The notes under the pieces: generated by a model | The model's database searches: none | What the model saw: the letters and a program-made list of their open reading frames with translations, nothing else | What the model was told of the DNA's origin: nothing | Origin: Verpa conica | Taxonomy: Eukaryota; Ascomycota; Pezizomycetes; Pezizales; Morchellaceae | DNA length: 64,000 nt | Direction of reading: 5' to 3' | Assembly (NCBI GenBank): GCA_033030425.1 | Contig: JAUFSD010000005.1 | Span: forward strand, 1,849,001 to 1,913,000 | Shown here: positions 48,914 through 61,322 of the stretch, one piece after another | How positions within the stretch are numbered: the stretch's first letter is position 1 | Layout: every line of letters begins with the position of its first letter | Program-made: the position numbers and the translations under genes

Positions 48914-50907
48914 CCCTTGAAGACTTTCCATTTCAGTTTTCTCACTTTCACATTGGATGCATTTTTCGTAAATTTTTTTAAACATTTTTTCTAAATATCT
49001 CGTTCGCGGTACCTTCTACTTGTCCCCCCTGGGCCGCTCTATCTTGTCGTAGATATTGTTCTTTTCTAATCGTTTTTCCTTTTTTTAATTCCGGACTCGC
49101 AACTTTCCTATCGTCATTATTACCACCTTACGCTTGATGCTCGTTTACGCCTACAATCCCTTCTTTTCTCACTTTAAACTTTGGCTCTCTTGACTCCGAC
49201 TCAAGTCTATCTCAAAGTTTACTTTACCCTGCTTTGTATATTTTGGTGTTGGTGGTTTGTTGATTTGTTGGTGTGGCTTTGAATCTTTTGTTTTTCGTTT
49301 TTCACTAGGGGAGTCTGGTGGGCACGGATGCAAAAACGAATATTGAGTTTTTTGAGATTGTCCATTGGCTTGCGGACCGGTACCGACCGTATCTGGTAAT
49401 CGCGGGGATACGCTTGACCAACCGGAGCGTGGTGCCTGAATAATCCTCGTACAGATCAGGGTTGCTAGCGTTGGTTGGGGGCCGCGAACCGGCTGTTATA
49501 TCAACTAATCGAAACTAGTATTTACACGCGTCGACCCCAATCGAGAATGATCCTCTACCAATCACAAATTGCGAGTGATGGTTTATGAATATATCCATAG
49601 CAGAGGGTTAGGAGTTCTAGAGGAGCCCAAACAAGTGCTAATTAATGGTGAGCATGAACAGCACCAAGCTGTAGATCTACAATACTAGGATTCAGCATCT
49701 AGGACCGCCCAACACTTTGTGACTAGTATTATTATATTAACTTCAGCTAAACTAAGGGTAGAACATCCAGTGCCTAGGGGATTTATACGGCTATTGAGTT
49801 ATAGAACAAGCTAAAGATGTACTGGGAATCGGAAGTACATGTCTCCCGGGTGCTCTTTAGCCCAAAGATCAGATGTCTCTATGGTCAACCCGGTTCCTAG
49901 TGCAAGTTCTTCGTCTAACATCTCGTCGTAACTCGATTATTGCTATTTAGGATGGCCTCGTTCCATCACTCGGCCACAGCAATCCTCTGATTAGTAGGGT
50001 ATCCTCTTTAGCCTTCAATAGAAAACATCGAATAGCTCTATCCTTCCATCAAGGTCTAACCAATTACATAATGAATCTCCTGTCTCTTTCAGTGTTCGCC
50101 ACCGTCTAGGGTCACAATAGAGGCCCACAGGGGTCCTTCAGTAGTCCTAGGACTGGACGGGCGAGATTCTCCAGGACTACGAGGACCAGAGCCATAGGGA
50201 CATTTGCTAAGGGATTTTTTGCACTATTCTAGGAGCAAAGTATGTAGTATCTGCTGCTAATCGTACCCTAAGTGGGAGTAGGTAGAGCCTGATGACCGGT
50301 TTGGGTAAATAAATCCCTAGTCGGCCTTGGAATCCTGTAGGACAGTCCATAGTCCCCGTTCCTTAAACCCTGGACCACCCCGAAGAGAGGCTGGGATAGA
50401 ATATAGTCATAGGGCGTCCGGTCCTAGCCTCAGGACGGGCGAACTGCCCCATTACTCTCACCGGTCTCTTTCTCTCTTCTTTCTCTCCCTCACTGTGAGA
50501 AGAGATAGGGCCTTCTTTTCCGATACTATAAAGTATAGTGGTCATTGCCAAGACTTGGATTCAGATGCGTTACTGCAAGGATTGTTTCATCCCCTGATGT
50601 GAAATCTTGCCTGTTATATGTTACGCACAGCGAGGGTTTCTTCTCGAATGTGATACCACTTAGATCTTCACGAAAAAGAGGGAAATAATTTGTGGAGCTA
50701 TCATTCCATATTTTTTGCTAGGTTATCTGAGTGAGAAATTGTGCGTGTAAATTGATTAAGATAAAATATTAAACTTGGTTATTTTTGTCTACCTGAGATT
50801 AACTTATTAAATTTTGGGTTGACTTAGGTACTATAACTGACAAGAACAAAACAAAATCCCAATGGGCTATCCTCTACATAAAAACCCCCGATAGCTGAAC
50901 TATCCAA
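48914..50907. other. Intergenic, convergent 3' flanks
   Basis: The CaaX gene and the MFS gene converge here. The first 350 bases are T/C-rich, likely 3' UTR. Around 50100-50460 there are two related inverted segments (cctaggactggacgggcgag and a diverged tcctagcctcaggacgggcg), possibly an old foldback. No gene is seen. Confidence 0.5.
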
Positions 50908-52540
50908 TCAAACCTTGTTCTTCAAAGACCAACCCCCTTTCGATACTCTAAGACCGAACATTATGACCGCTCCACCAAATATGCAAACCCCCGAGAATAT
51001 CATCAAGCCTGTGAATTGACCATGGTACTTATCGAGCAGCGCCCCCTGAACCGGAAGCCCAACCAAGCATCTAAAGGAGTATCAATAACCATATCAGAGA
51101 GTAGTGGATAATCAGAGGTATATTTACGCAATAGAAACAACAGCCATATACGCACCCATCCGAATACCAAGATCACCTGGGCTTCCCTTTCCAGGGGGTG
51201 TCATATTTATTAACGCCGGCATCATTATGCCGACGAATCCCCCACTGACGAAGCCGTAAAGAGCAGCCATAGCAATGATTCCAGCATGCGATGGGAAGAA
51301 GTTGAGTGGAAGCCAGAAACAAAGGACTATTAGAGACGAGAGTGTAACGAGGAATGTGGTGATTGTAAGAGTTCCTTGGGAGTCTGAGATATATGATGGT
51401 ATGATACGACCGGGAACAGCTGCAGCACTGCGAGCGAGGGTGGGTAGTGTCAGCCATTTCACTCACTCTAGGAGGGATGTTTGAAGGCTGAACTTACTTG
51501 AGTATAGAGACTGTGTATAAGGATAGACTTTCGGAGAAGCCCTTCTGGGCGGCCATAAGTGGTAGGTAGTTGATAGGGCCGAACAGACCCAAGCTTGTAT
51601 AATTATTAGTTATGAGTCAAAAATAGGGGGGGTTTTATTGATAATTTACAATGTAAAGAAGCAACCTATGCAGAACAGAATAAAACCCTGGTCCTTGAAT
51701 ACTGCAAGCCCTGAAGACTCTTTCTTGACCCAACCTTTTGGAGGGATTGGTGATGTGATAGCAAAGATCGAGAATATAAGAAATACCCCCATCATAAGTG
51801 CCGTATAGCGGACTGCTCCCGAAAACCCTATTTTTTCCATCAGGGGTGTCAAATAGAGCGGGTAGATAATACCACCTATACAAATACTCAGAGAGTACGT
51901 TAGAGATTACCGGCACGTACTCATCGATGGATATATAGAATAACATACCCAAAGAGCCACCAGTCGACACAATACCTAGCGCCAACCCTTTCCTCTTCTC
52001 AAACCACAACCCAACCGTAAGAAGTCCAGGAAGAAACAACGCAGACGCCCCAAGCCCGTACACAACACCCTGCGCAAGAAATACCTGCCAGTAGGTCTTA
52101 CAAGACCCCAAAATTGCACACCCAAACACCGTGATCACCGAGGCGGGTATCACAACACGACGGGGGCCATAAACATCTACGAGAACTCCAACGACTGGGC
52201 CTATAAAGAACATGAGGAATAGCTGGATTGTTGCGATCCATGCTATAGCGGACGAGCTGTGGTCGGATAAGAGCGTGGTTTCGTAGTGGTATTGGAAAAT
52301 ACCGCAACTATAGGTTTTTAGGGTGTGTCAGTGTGTATAGGTGTTAGTGGAGGGGTTAACTCACGCATTGAGGAAACCAAAGGAGCAAAATTGGGTGAAG
52401 AAGGCCCCGGATACACATAGCCAGGCTTTGAAACCTCCATCAATTGGTATAGGTGGAGTGGATTCATCTTTAATGGTGTGTGTTGATTGGTTTTGGGACT
52501 TTGAGGGGTCCTGCTGCTCAAATTCGATAGCTCTATCCAT
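50908..52540 (-). CDS. MFS transporter, monocarboxylate-porter (MCT) family
   Basis: Six exons: 52540-52365, 52307-51949, 51875-51650, 51593-51498, 51427-51128 and 51070-50908, giving 439 residues. A short hydrophilic N-terminus precedes DGGFKAWLCVSGAFFTQFCS, the family's opening signature at helix 1. PVVGVLVDVYGPRR forms the loop 2-3 motif, and WFEKRKGLALGIVSTGGSLGG marks helices 4-5. About twelve hydrophobic segments are present and the C-terminus is short, as in fungal Mch/riboflavin-type porters (MCH5-like). Substrate cannot be assigned. It should sit in the plasma membrane or another cell membrane. The gene has no frameshift. No enzyme gene sits close enough to suggest its cargo, except possibly the short-chain dehydrogenase 2.3 kb upstream on the same strand. 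Confidence 0.87.
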
Positions 52541-52984
52541 TGGTAACGGTAGAAATATAATGCAATTAAAGAGAAACTATAGACTTGATATTTTAGAAAA
52601 ATATGAGAGAAGAATGCAATAGAATATATACAATTACTATTCACGCTATGAAGTACCTCCCCCCCTCTGAAAAAAACACTATCGTAGTCCAAAGTGGAGT
52701 AAAATTCCACCGAATATTCTCAAACGTGACACCCCTACAATATTGGCCAAAAAAAGAAATAAGGAAAATATACTTTAGGGGGTAATATTCCACCGAATTA
52801 ACCTACCCCCCCCGCCTGCTATGGTTATCTGATCGGTCGATAATGACTCGTGTTGCAGGGGTGTGTGCTGCGGACTGTAGTTTCTCCGGGTGGGGGTACC
52901 CTTGTATGATCGGATCTAGTAACTTTATCTATGCCGTAATCTGATCATTTGATATACTGCTTTGGGTGTGCTGCAGATTATTAT

Positions 52985-53391
52985 CAGTGGAAGTGTGGCA
53001 CGCAAGGCCAATGACCTTGATTGGCCTTCTTGATCCTCGGCGATCAGTATTGGCTGTAAAGCCCCTGCTAATAACCCATGTTTCCACCATAATTCTACCG
53101 GAAATTGTAGGGATCTGAGCCAGCGGAGCGAGGTGCATTTATTTGTTAAGCTTCCAGTTGACTGGTGTGCTTTGGGAAACTGACGCGCGGCTTGGGGGCC
53201 GGATAGTAATTTGTTAACACAGCATTGGATGTGAGGACGAACCACTACTAGTAATGGAGTACAGTTTCCTGTAGAATCATTGTGGGAAAATGGGCTATGA
53301 GCAGGGGTTCTGTAACCAATACTGACGCTGGAATCTTCACCGGGAACCAAGGTGACCAATCAGGATAGCCTTGCACGCCACACTTCCACAA
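52985..53391. mobile_element. MITE-like element with CAGTGGAAGTGTGG termini
   Basis: The left end CAGTGGAAGTGTGGCACGCA and the right end TGCACGCCACACTTCCACA are inverted copies with a few mismatches, and the similarity continues a little inward (ggccaatgacc against ggtgaccaat). Length is about 400 bp, with no transposase. The CAGTG start recalls pogo/Tc1-mariner elements, but a TA duplication is not clear. Confidence 0.65.
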
Positions 53392-53855
53392 TAACCCTAC
53401 TAGAAACTACAAGATATTAGTAAGTCCTTAAATAGGACCACCAAGATCGATTGGTTGATAAATAGGGCTAGGTTTACATTAAGCAGCGCTCCCCTAACCC
53501 TGTTAGTCGGACTCTTTGGCTGATTGTATTTTCCGTCAAGATTCGACTGCCTTAATCCATACACGCTGCCATTAATTTGCCTATATTATAGAGCTATGGA
53601 GCCTTGCCGATTCACTCCATGAGTTTGATGAGAGAACAAAACGCGAACCCTGCAATTTAGTCACCACAAGTCACTCGAATGTCTATATTGAACAGCGCTA
53701 CCTAAATAGGTATATCAATTACTAAGAGTAGGCTTCTATGTTGAGTAGTATGCCAATTAAAACTGGAAGAAACATTCAAAGAGCAAACACGGAGTGTTTA
53801 GTTTTATAAGTTGTATGAAAATTATAGTCTAAGTAGTATAGTAAGATTTAAAGTA

Positions 53856-54320
53856 GTGTGGTCCACGAGGCCGCTCGAGGCGAGGTAGGAGAGGTGGTCT
53901 CGAGGTGCCTCGGCTTTGTAGGCCTCTGGCTTTGGCTCGCCTTGGGTATTAGGAGTCTGGCCTCGGGGTACCTCGAGGATCCTTGAGCTATAGAGCTATT
54001 AAATAGTCCACTACAAATTATCTTAGTCTAGTTCCCTGCTATTAAGTACTACCTTATTACCTATTTTATGGCCTTCGAGTCAAGCTCACTAATAGTGGGT
54101 GATGAATTGTGGTGGAAATGACCAAGGTGACTTATTTTACTCCTACTAGAACCTGTGATCTTTTATTTAATTTATTATTATTATTTACCTCGAGCCACCT
54201 CGAGGCGAGCCCAGAGAGAAGCCTCGAGGTACCTCGACCTCGTGGCCCCCCGGCCTTGCCCCTCCTCGAGGCCGATACCTCAAGGCGAGGCCCGAGGCGC
54301 CTCGGCCTCGTGGACCACAC
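53856..54320. mobile_element. MITE-like element, TIR GTGTGGTCCACGAGGCCG, TA flanks
   Basis: An 18-base perfect terminal inverted repeat lies directly inside TA dinucleotides on both sides, typical of Tc1/mariner-type MITEs. The interior is split: both halves are packed with cctcgag, gaggc and ctcgaggtacctcg palindromes, while the centre is AT-rich and ordinary. Length is 465 bp, non-coding. Confidence 0.85.
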
Positions 54321-54853
54321 TAATTTAAAGCTTAGAAATGTATCTCATCAGACAGTAACTTTGCATGTAAAAGATAAACCAACATAAGTTGAGAATGGCA
54401 GTTATTTATTCAATATATCTCTTAAGATAAGTACCCCCCTAGGAAACATGGCAAGATGACTTAATGGGCACATTGGGGTCTAGCCAGCACACTAGGCGTT
54501 TGTTCTAGATAAGAAACACCAATATTTGCTGGTGGCACAATTCTCCTCCGAGTGATAATTCATGATCATATTAGTGAGTCTTTTAACACTATATAGACTT
54601 TTATAAAACAATCTTGTTTTATTGGTCTACTCGTTAATACCCTTCTAGGCCTCAACAGTTTGTAAAATCACATTACTCTGAAATAGGCAAGAAAGAGCAG
54701 ATTTTATCATGTTCTCGAATTGGAGCTACAAATTGACTAAACCCCCATCCTAACCCTCTTTGTACCATCTCCCTTACAACATCAACCTCGACCCCACCCT
54801 CCACCAATAGCGGTAAAAGATCACGAATCACAAAACTGTGGCAAAATATACGC

Positions 54854-56046
54854 TCAAAGCCACTGCTTATTCCCAAAGTGGGACAAAAAGGCACCACTAT
54901 CCTTCGGACTGACCTTTGCGATGGTTTCCAACTGATGTCTCACAGACTCCTCGGGAGTAATCATGCCAGCAAAGTCAGGATTATACCTCCTGAAGCCGTC
55001 TTCCATCGGGACAAGAGACTCCTTCTGTTCCTCGGTGACTGTATAACGTTTTAGTATATTCTAATACCACTACTAGTAGGGGGGATGGTGTTTTTTTTTT
55101 CACTTACGAGGATCAACAGATGTATTGACATAACCTGGGCTTATTGCCAAAAATGTAAATCCCTGCGACTTATACTGAATAGCATACTTCCACCAGATTG
55201 CGTTTGCTGCAACTTTGGATATGATGTAAGGGATGTGAAGAGGGTTTTCGGTGAACTCGTTGAAGGCTTGTTCTGCAAGTCCGGTTGAAAGCAAGATGGC
55301 CTTCTTTTGCGTACCGGCTTCAAGGAGCGGGAGAAAGCTATTCGTCGCTTGGATTACGCCAACTACGTTGGTATCGAACTAGAGAAATAAGTCAACTCTA
55401 GTTCAAGCGGGGGGAGGGGGGGGGGGTTATTTGGAATCTACGGAGATGAAGGGAAACTTACGGATTTTCCGAGGCTCTTTAGCCTGTCTTCGGTTGTGCT
55501 TTACTCTATTGTTAATAAAGATACATCGCGTTGTGGAGGGATGTTTAGGAGACATACAATTCGGTAAGTGTGAAGGATGTATTTTCAGTGTCGACGATAG
55601 CCGCATTATTAATCAATACGTCCAACTTCCCTCCAGTGATTTTTGAAGTCTCTTCTGCTGCAGCCTAGTGGTTTTTTTTCAGTTCATGTGTTAGCTGGTC
55701 TGTGTATGTTCACTGCGAATATCTGAGTGAAATAAGTACTACCTTAAGAGCGGCGCTGTCTCGAATGTCGGCTTCGATAATATGAACGTTGGGTCTTCCG
55801 AGAGCTTCCAACTTTTGGGCAGTGGCCTTCTTTCTGACGATTGCAATGGCTGTGTTTTTGGGATCCGCGCTCTAATATGAATTAGTGGATAATCATTGGG
55901 ATAGTTTTCTAGGTGCTGCACTCACAATTTGGTTGATAAACTCGAACTACAGAAGAATAATTAGTATGATCAATCAAGAATCATCTTTGGTAGAAAAGGC
56001 ATACCCCAATTCCACGAGCTGCTCCAGTGACGACGTATGAAGACAT
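54854..56046 (-). CDS. Short-chain dehydrogenase/reductase (SDR)
   Basis: Seven exons: 56046-56005, a 21-nt second exon at about 55945, 55871-55743, 55664-55558, a 22-nt exon at about 55465-55486, 55378-55108 and 55038-54854, giving 258 residues. The total closes in frame. Classical SDR landmarks are the cofactor motif TGAARGIG (residues 7-14), LINNAAIVD, the catalytic Ser in AILLSTGLAEQ, and YIISK supplying Tyr and Lys of the YxxxK pair. ISPGYVNT follows as the usual cofactor-contacting loop. It is most like fungal cytosolic SDRs of the sniffer/C-factor type. Substrate is unknown. The two micro-exons are unusual, yet both are required to keep the conserved sequence continuous. The active site is complete, so it should be functional if spliced as modelled. 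Confidence 0.84.
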
Positions 56047-57608
56047 ATCTAATTTTTTTGTAAGAGTAAAACTTTGGTAGTTTTTTTTTTTCGAATTGAG
56101 AGGTTTTCTGTAGGGATTGAGATGGCTTATATTGTCTGCGAGTTGTTTGCTGCGTGTTTGCTGTGAATGAAGTCGGTACTTGGGGAAATGCCAAAGGGTA
56201 TTTATACAATTTCTGACCTCTATGAAGCTCAGCAGGCTAACTTCCATTTTAGATCCTATACTATTAAAAGTAACTTCGAGAAAATTTAGTCTCAAAGTGT
56301 ACAGACCGCTTGAGTAGATTATTCAGACTACGTTAGGATTCACGATTTGTAATGTTTGTGGGAGGGGGACTTGGCTTTTACCCGGGTAATGTGAGTTTGT
56401 CAGCGCACCGGTGCTAGATATTAATCATGTCCGAACAACGTAGGTTTCAATTCGTACTAGCGCGCCTGCTGACATAGCTGTGTTAACAAATATAGCGATT
56501 AATCTGGGGACTACGAAATAGCTACTGGTTAGAATAATTGAAGATCATTACCCATTTGGTAAATGAAGCTTACGCGGGGCATGCGAGGGTTAGGCACAGA
56601 ATGTGCTTCTGTTATGCTTAAATTGGTCAGCCGCCTATCGTGCTGTTTGACTACCGGCTCGATCCGGGTGATCTGCCGCCTGAGATGCATGTCAGCTTCA
56701 TCATATATCACTCAGTGGAAACGACAGATGGGCATATTATTGAGTTGTGCATTGGGTTATAACTTGGATGAAGCGAAGCCAAAGGATTGAATCGTGGTTG
56801 TGATTGGCTGCCTAATCCGACTAATGAGCCCCGATTCCACCCTCCCAATCTAAAAATCCACCATCGGAGAGTAAGCTCCCTAGTTGGTTTGTAACATACA
56901 TGTAACTACAAAGAAGCAATCCTATCATATTTAGGTAGGTTTCGAAAGGTAGGGTCTTACCTAGGGTTCAAGACTAGGATTGTTTAGAGCCGCCTACGGA
57001 AGAGTACTAGAGATCGTCTGGATTACGCAATTTCTCTAAGCCAGTACCAAATGTACAGAAATCCTAATCCCAAGCCGAAATCACAATAGTCGGATCCATT
57101 CGGGACTTGGAAAACATAAGCGAGCATTAAGCCTCTTATCCACATGGTGATAGGCCTGTCGTTATTTACTAAGTCGTTAGTGGCGTTCGGTCAAGAGGCA
57201 AAGATCACAGTAAAACAGGGTCCCTTCTAAAAGCACATCCTCTTCGAGGAAGGTTCCAGTGATGAGAGACGCGGTAGATAACAAACGTATAAAACACAAA
57301 GCACAACTGCATGCAGCATTGATGACCCACTGAGATTCTGAGGCTATGATCTGTTGTACCCTTCCATCTACTTGGGGATAGAACACCGTGGATATGCTAT
57401 AGATCTATGAGGGACTTTCTCAGAGTTGAGCTATCGTGTGACTATCTATGTCTACCTAGCTACTTTTACTTAGTCATTATCCGGCCTGAGCCGTGCGTTC
57501 GTGATTAATAAATTTTAGGATAAAGTAGTATATTAACAAGATCGCTGGCATATCATACTGACGTTTTAAATGAGGCTAAGAATAACAAGTTTTCCACTCC
57601 TAAGGAGT
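56047..57608. other. Intergenic, possible gene relic at 56529-56711
   Basis: Upstream region of the short-chain dehydrogenase and 3' flank of the zincin gene. A 60-codon minus-strand frame (56529-56711) has an ordered, coding-like composition (HLRRQITRIEPVVKQHDRRL), but no clear start, splice partners or family were found. It may be a fragment of a decayed gene. Confidence 0.4.
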
Positions 57609-60346
57609 CTAGGAAGCAACTGGAAAGCCATAAAACCTATAATGAAAATAAGTCCACCGTGAGAATAGCCAAAATAGAGCTGAAGCACTTAAGCCGAATA
57701 ATGGAATAACGAAAGACATAAAAACCGCGATACCAGAATTAACAAAGTCTAAAATCTGGCGTTCAAATATAAAAACGAATGATAGAATAATCGTAGCTAG
57801 GACACAGAGATAATCATACGCTGAGAAGATATCCCCGTAAGGAATAAAGAGATCTTGTGTGAAAAGATCCCATTCGTTACGAAAGAAAAATAAAAGTGAT
57901 GCGGATGTAATCATAATGGCGTTACTTAAAGACAAATATCGTGATCCAACACCCGGTGACCTTGGTGTGAGAGGCAGTCTTAGTGCCCCAATCGATGGGG
58001 GACAGCATCCGTAGTCCTCTTGCCGCTCCTGTCTCTGACGACTTGTCCTCCTCCTATCCCTACAGACATACTGAACAGCCCTCCGATACGGCTCATTATC
58101 TCCAATATCTTGCCCCGTGTGAACCTCATCTGCGTCTGGAACATCGGTAGATGGAAAGTTAGGGGTGCTGAGACAAGCACTAAGTGACATTTCTTCAGTT
58201 ACTTCCCCACTTTCGACCAGAGCTCGGAACTCTGCTTCCTCTGCGTCTAAAAGCTCTACCAACTTGCCTAGTCCTGCGGGGTCCCTGTGAACCCATGCGT
58301 CTCGTGGTGTCTGGAGTAATCTTGCACATCCGTAGGTATTGAAATGCATCTGCCGGTCTGCATCCTGGTCTGGCCATGAGCCATGGCAGAGCGCCTGGAG
58401 ATATCGTGAGAGTCCACGCATCCCGTCAAGTGGAGCGGGTAAATCTACAACATATCCGAAAACGAGCCATTCTATCATCTGACCCATCTCGCCACGCCAA
58501 CGTTGCCATTCGCGCCAGCTGTAGCCTGGGTGGGATGGATCTTCCGTGCCCTGATGTGGGCGTATTGCGAAGCGCATCTTGCGTGGTGTAAAGCCGTGGG
58601 ATCCGGGCCAGATATCTAGATTCCTATACCTGAAAGTAAGGTCGCTGTGCTGGATATTTTGCTGTGCTAGAGCCCTCCCCCCTGGCCCGGGATCTTCCAA
58701 GCGGAGCCATATCTATTCTACAGTAAGCAGGTTATATTATATGTGAGGGTTGAGTAAGTTTAGTAATTGTTTTACTTACCTTAGCCCATAGCCAATGCCC
58801 AAGCTCGTGAACGACGGTTTGGAATGCCATGAGTAGTATATGACTAACTTCCATCTGGTACCGTCCGTTTTCAATCCCATCGAAAAGCGCAGCATTGAGG
58901 TTGATATTATTCTCATCTATATCCTCTCGCGGGGCACTGCCATAAACAGTATCTGGCAGGCTTCTGGTAATCACAACCTTAGGGAAAGCTTTTGACATCC
59001 AAGCAATAACTAGCTCAACTATTAAGGGATCTATGTTAGTATAAAAACATATAAACATATAAAGGTGAAAATAGCCATGGGACGTTGTGTATGGAAGTTG
59101 AACTGACTTTCATCTACGGTAGGCGGAGCCTCATTAACCAATTCATCCGGGCTAAAATGACCATAACTACCAGGTGGTGCCCTGAATACGACCACGTATC
59201 TCCTTGCGATACTTGGATGCGTAATCATTTCACGAACCTTTTGGCATAGCTGATAAATATAGTGAGATTTGCCAAGATGCGAGATCTCTTGAGTTTCAGG
59301 CGCAATTCTAGTATCAATGATATTCAAATCGGGCCAGCTATCTTGGTTTTGCAGGGCGGGATTTGTGACTGGTGTAGGCTCCATCAAGAACCGACAGCTT
59401 TCAGGCATGGGGAGATATGTGTCCGCGGGTGTATCCCACAAGTACTTGTAAGGGTCTGGCTCAGGTTGCGTTGGAATGTCCCCAATACTCATTAAATTAG
59501 TCATCCCGGCTTCGGCTGCCAGAGACGCATTTCCAACCCGAGATACTAGCCTTTGAATCAAGTCATCGTTACCAACTGGGATTATCCCAGGCTGGGGAAG
59601 AAAACTGCCTTGTTTTATTAAAGGGAGAGGCCTACGAAGACCTACCGTACTAGGTGTTTGCTGCCCTGGACCTCCGCCGATGAATGGTAATGTTTGGAAA
59701 ACGGCCCCGCTTTCCCATAATGTATCTAGGTCTGCATCTGAGGGATCATTATCCTCCACCCTCTCAAGGCCAGGTTCGATATCTGGTGGTGGCCGCACTG
59801 GATCGGGATAGAGCGTGTTCCATGGTAACCCCTGAACTCGGTTTTCAATCTCGGTAATAATGTTGGCTGCATCATTCCGATGATTATGATACGCGTGATC
59901 TTTTATCTCGTTGAGAAAGTCGTGGAGTACTAAGCACATTGTGTTTTCTGCAAATTGCTCTGCTTGCTCTTGGTATCCAGCATCAAGTATTCCTTGATAC
60001 TGTACAAGCAGAGGCACTAGTATGGTACAGAAGTGTTCAGGATCTGAGAAGTTGAGACCCCACTGTTGGAAGCTTTTGTTGAGTAATTCTTGGTCAAATA
60101 CAAAACGATCCGGGTAGTCTGCAAAAAAAAAAAAGATGTTTATAAGAAACAGAACTAAAAGAAGCCAATGATGCTAAAGAACTGAGGGAGCGAACCTGGA
60201 TCCTCGACCCATTCGTCTTCTTCATAAGCAGATCCTTCTTGACCTTCGTTACCCCGATCCTCAGTACTCTCATCTGGACCTGCCGGAAGCCCCGTTCGCT
60301 CTAAAAACTGACTCCAAATACTACCCCTTAGAGTATTATGTGCCAT
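57609..60346 (-). CDS. Putative zincin metallopeptidase-like membrane protein
   Basis: Four exons: 60346-60196, 60118-59108, 59030-58780 and 58712-57609, giving 838 residues with frame closing exactly. The N-terminal 380 residues are acidic, Pro-rich and of unknown fold. Residues about 388-471 end in VVHELGHWLWAK with an HExxH motif (His462, Glu463, His466), at an exon boundary. About 80 residues on, GEMGQMIEW (Glu546, Glu552) could supply a gluzincin-type third ligand; this pairing is inferred. The last 100 residues hold about three hydrophobic helices (NAIMITSASLLFFF, YLCVLATIILSFVFIF, and FMSFVIPLFGLSASALFWLF). No signal peptide is seen. The first donor is GTTCGC, weak but the only one keeping frame. 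I do not recognise a named family. A regulated intramembrane protease is less likely, because the motif is outside the hydrophobic region. Confidence 0.75.
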
Positions 60347-61322
60347 TTTACCCTCGGGTATCTTTCTGCGGTCGACTAAACGTCTGTTTATCAAATACCG
60401 GTACCGAGTTTACCTATTTCTTGTCGTTTGGTGATGTGGCTTGCCTTTCAGTTTTCCATGAAGTGTTTTTGACGAAGTAATTTGTACCAGCGCCCATTAT
60501 GAACTCTTTAGTATTATGCGTTGTCGCTAACAAAAGGGTCTCTCAAGACTAGGCCTAATAAACTGCGACATTTAATCCCTTTGTCTAATCACACCCTTTA
60601 GTGGGATTTTTACCAACTAATGAGACCGTCCTTTGTTAGTCCCCTCTTTGTCCTTTTTACATCTCTTCAGCTGTTTCTTACTGTGTTGATTCTGGTCTCA
60701 GGCAGCTATTTAGATGTTACAGATGGAAGACTTGGTTAGTTATAGATGCGGAATATAACACTACACATTGTTTCCATTTCTCTCATTGCTTATTTGTTCG
60801 TGCAACTTTCCTAAGAGAGAGGATGAGGAATAATCGCTTATAATAACTTATCCTGACCTTTGCTTTAACCGAGAAATTATTCAAAACCGCCGTTGAGAGT
60901 CTGTTGAACAAAGAGGTAGCTTGGAGGTCACATGACCAAACAGAAATATTTGAGGTATGAACGCTTACACAGATAGCCTAATTATGTATTTACTCTGTTA
61001 ATAGAATTATCTGAATATAAATTGGTGGTGATGCCTGCGCACCGGCCTAAGTAAATACGCAAATCAGTAAAAAAGAGTTATCGCTAGAACTTTGACCTGC
61101 TTTAATCTACCTATGTTAATACTAGTTAGACGTACTGCGAGACTAGCTAAACGGGGGGTTTATCGAAGCGTGTGGAAACATCGAGTGCTCCGAAATCAAA
61201 ACCCTCAGGGAAACTTAGTTTTTTTTTTGTCAATCGATTGAGTTTTAGAGTGATAAACCACCGGTAAAACGATAAGAATACATTGTCAAAACCCCTATGC
61301 AAGCAAACTCCTTCCCCCCAGC
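60347..61322. other. Intergenic, no gene seen
   Basis: AT-rich DNA between the zincin gene promoter and the 3' end of the HVA1-like gene. No feature was recognised. Confidence 0.6.

Larger units (their letters stand above)
52541..54853. other. Intergenic with two MITE-like elements
   Basis: Holds the element at 52985-53391 and the CG-palindrome-rich element at 53856-54320. A 144-codon minus-strand frame (52925-53359) falls inside the first element and is considered accidental. The final 500 bases are the 3' flank of the short-chain dehydrogenase. Confidence 0.55.

Noticed and set aside
52925..53359. 144-codon minus-strand frame
   Set aside because: It falls within a MITE-like element and has no homology visible.
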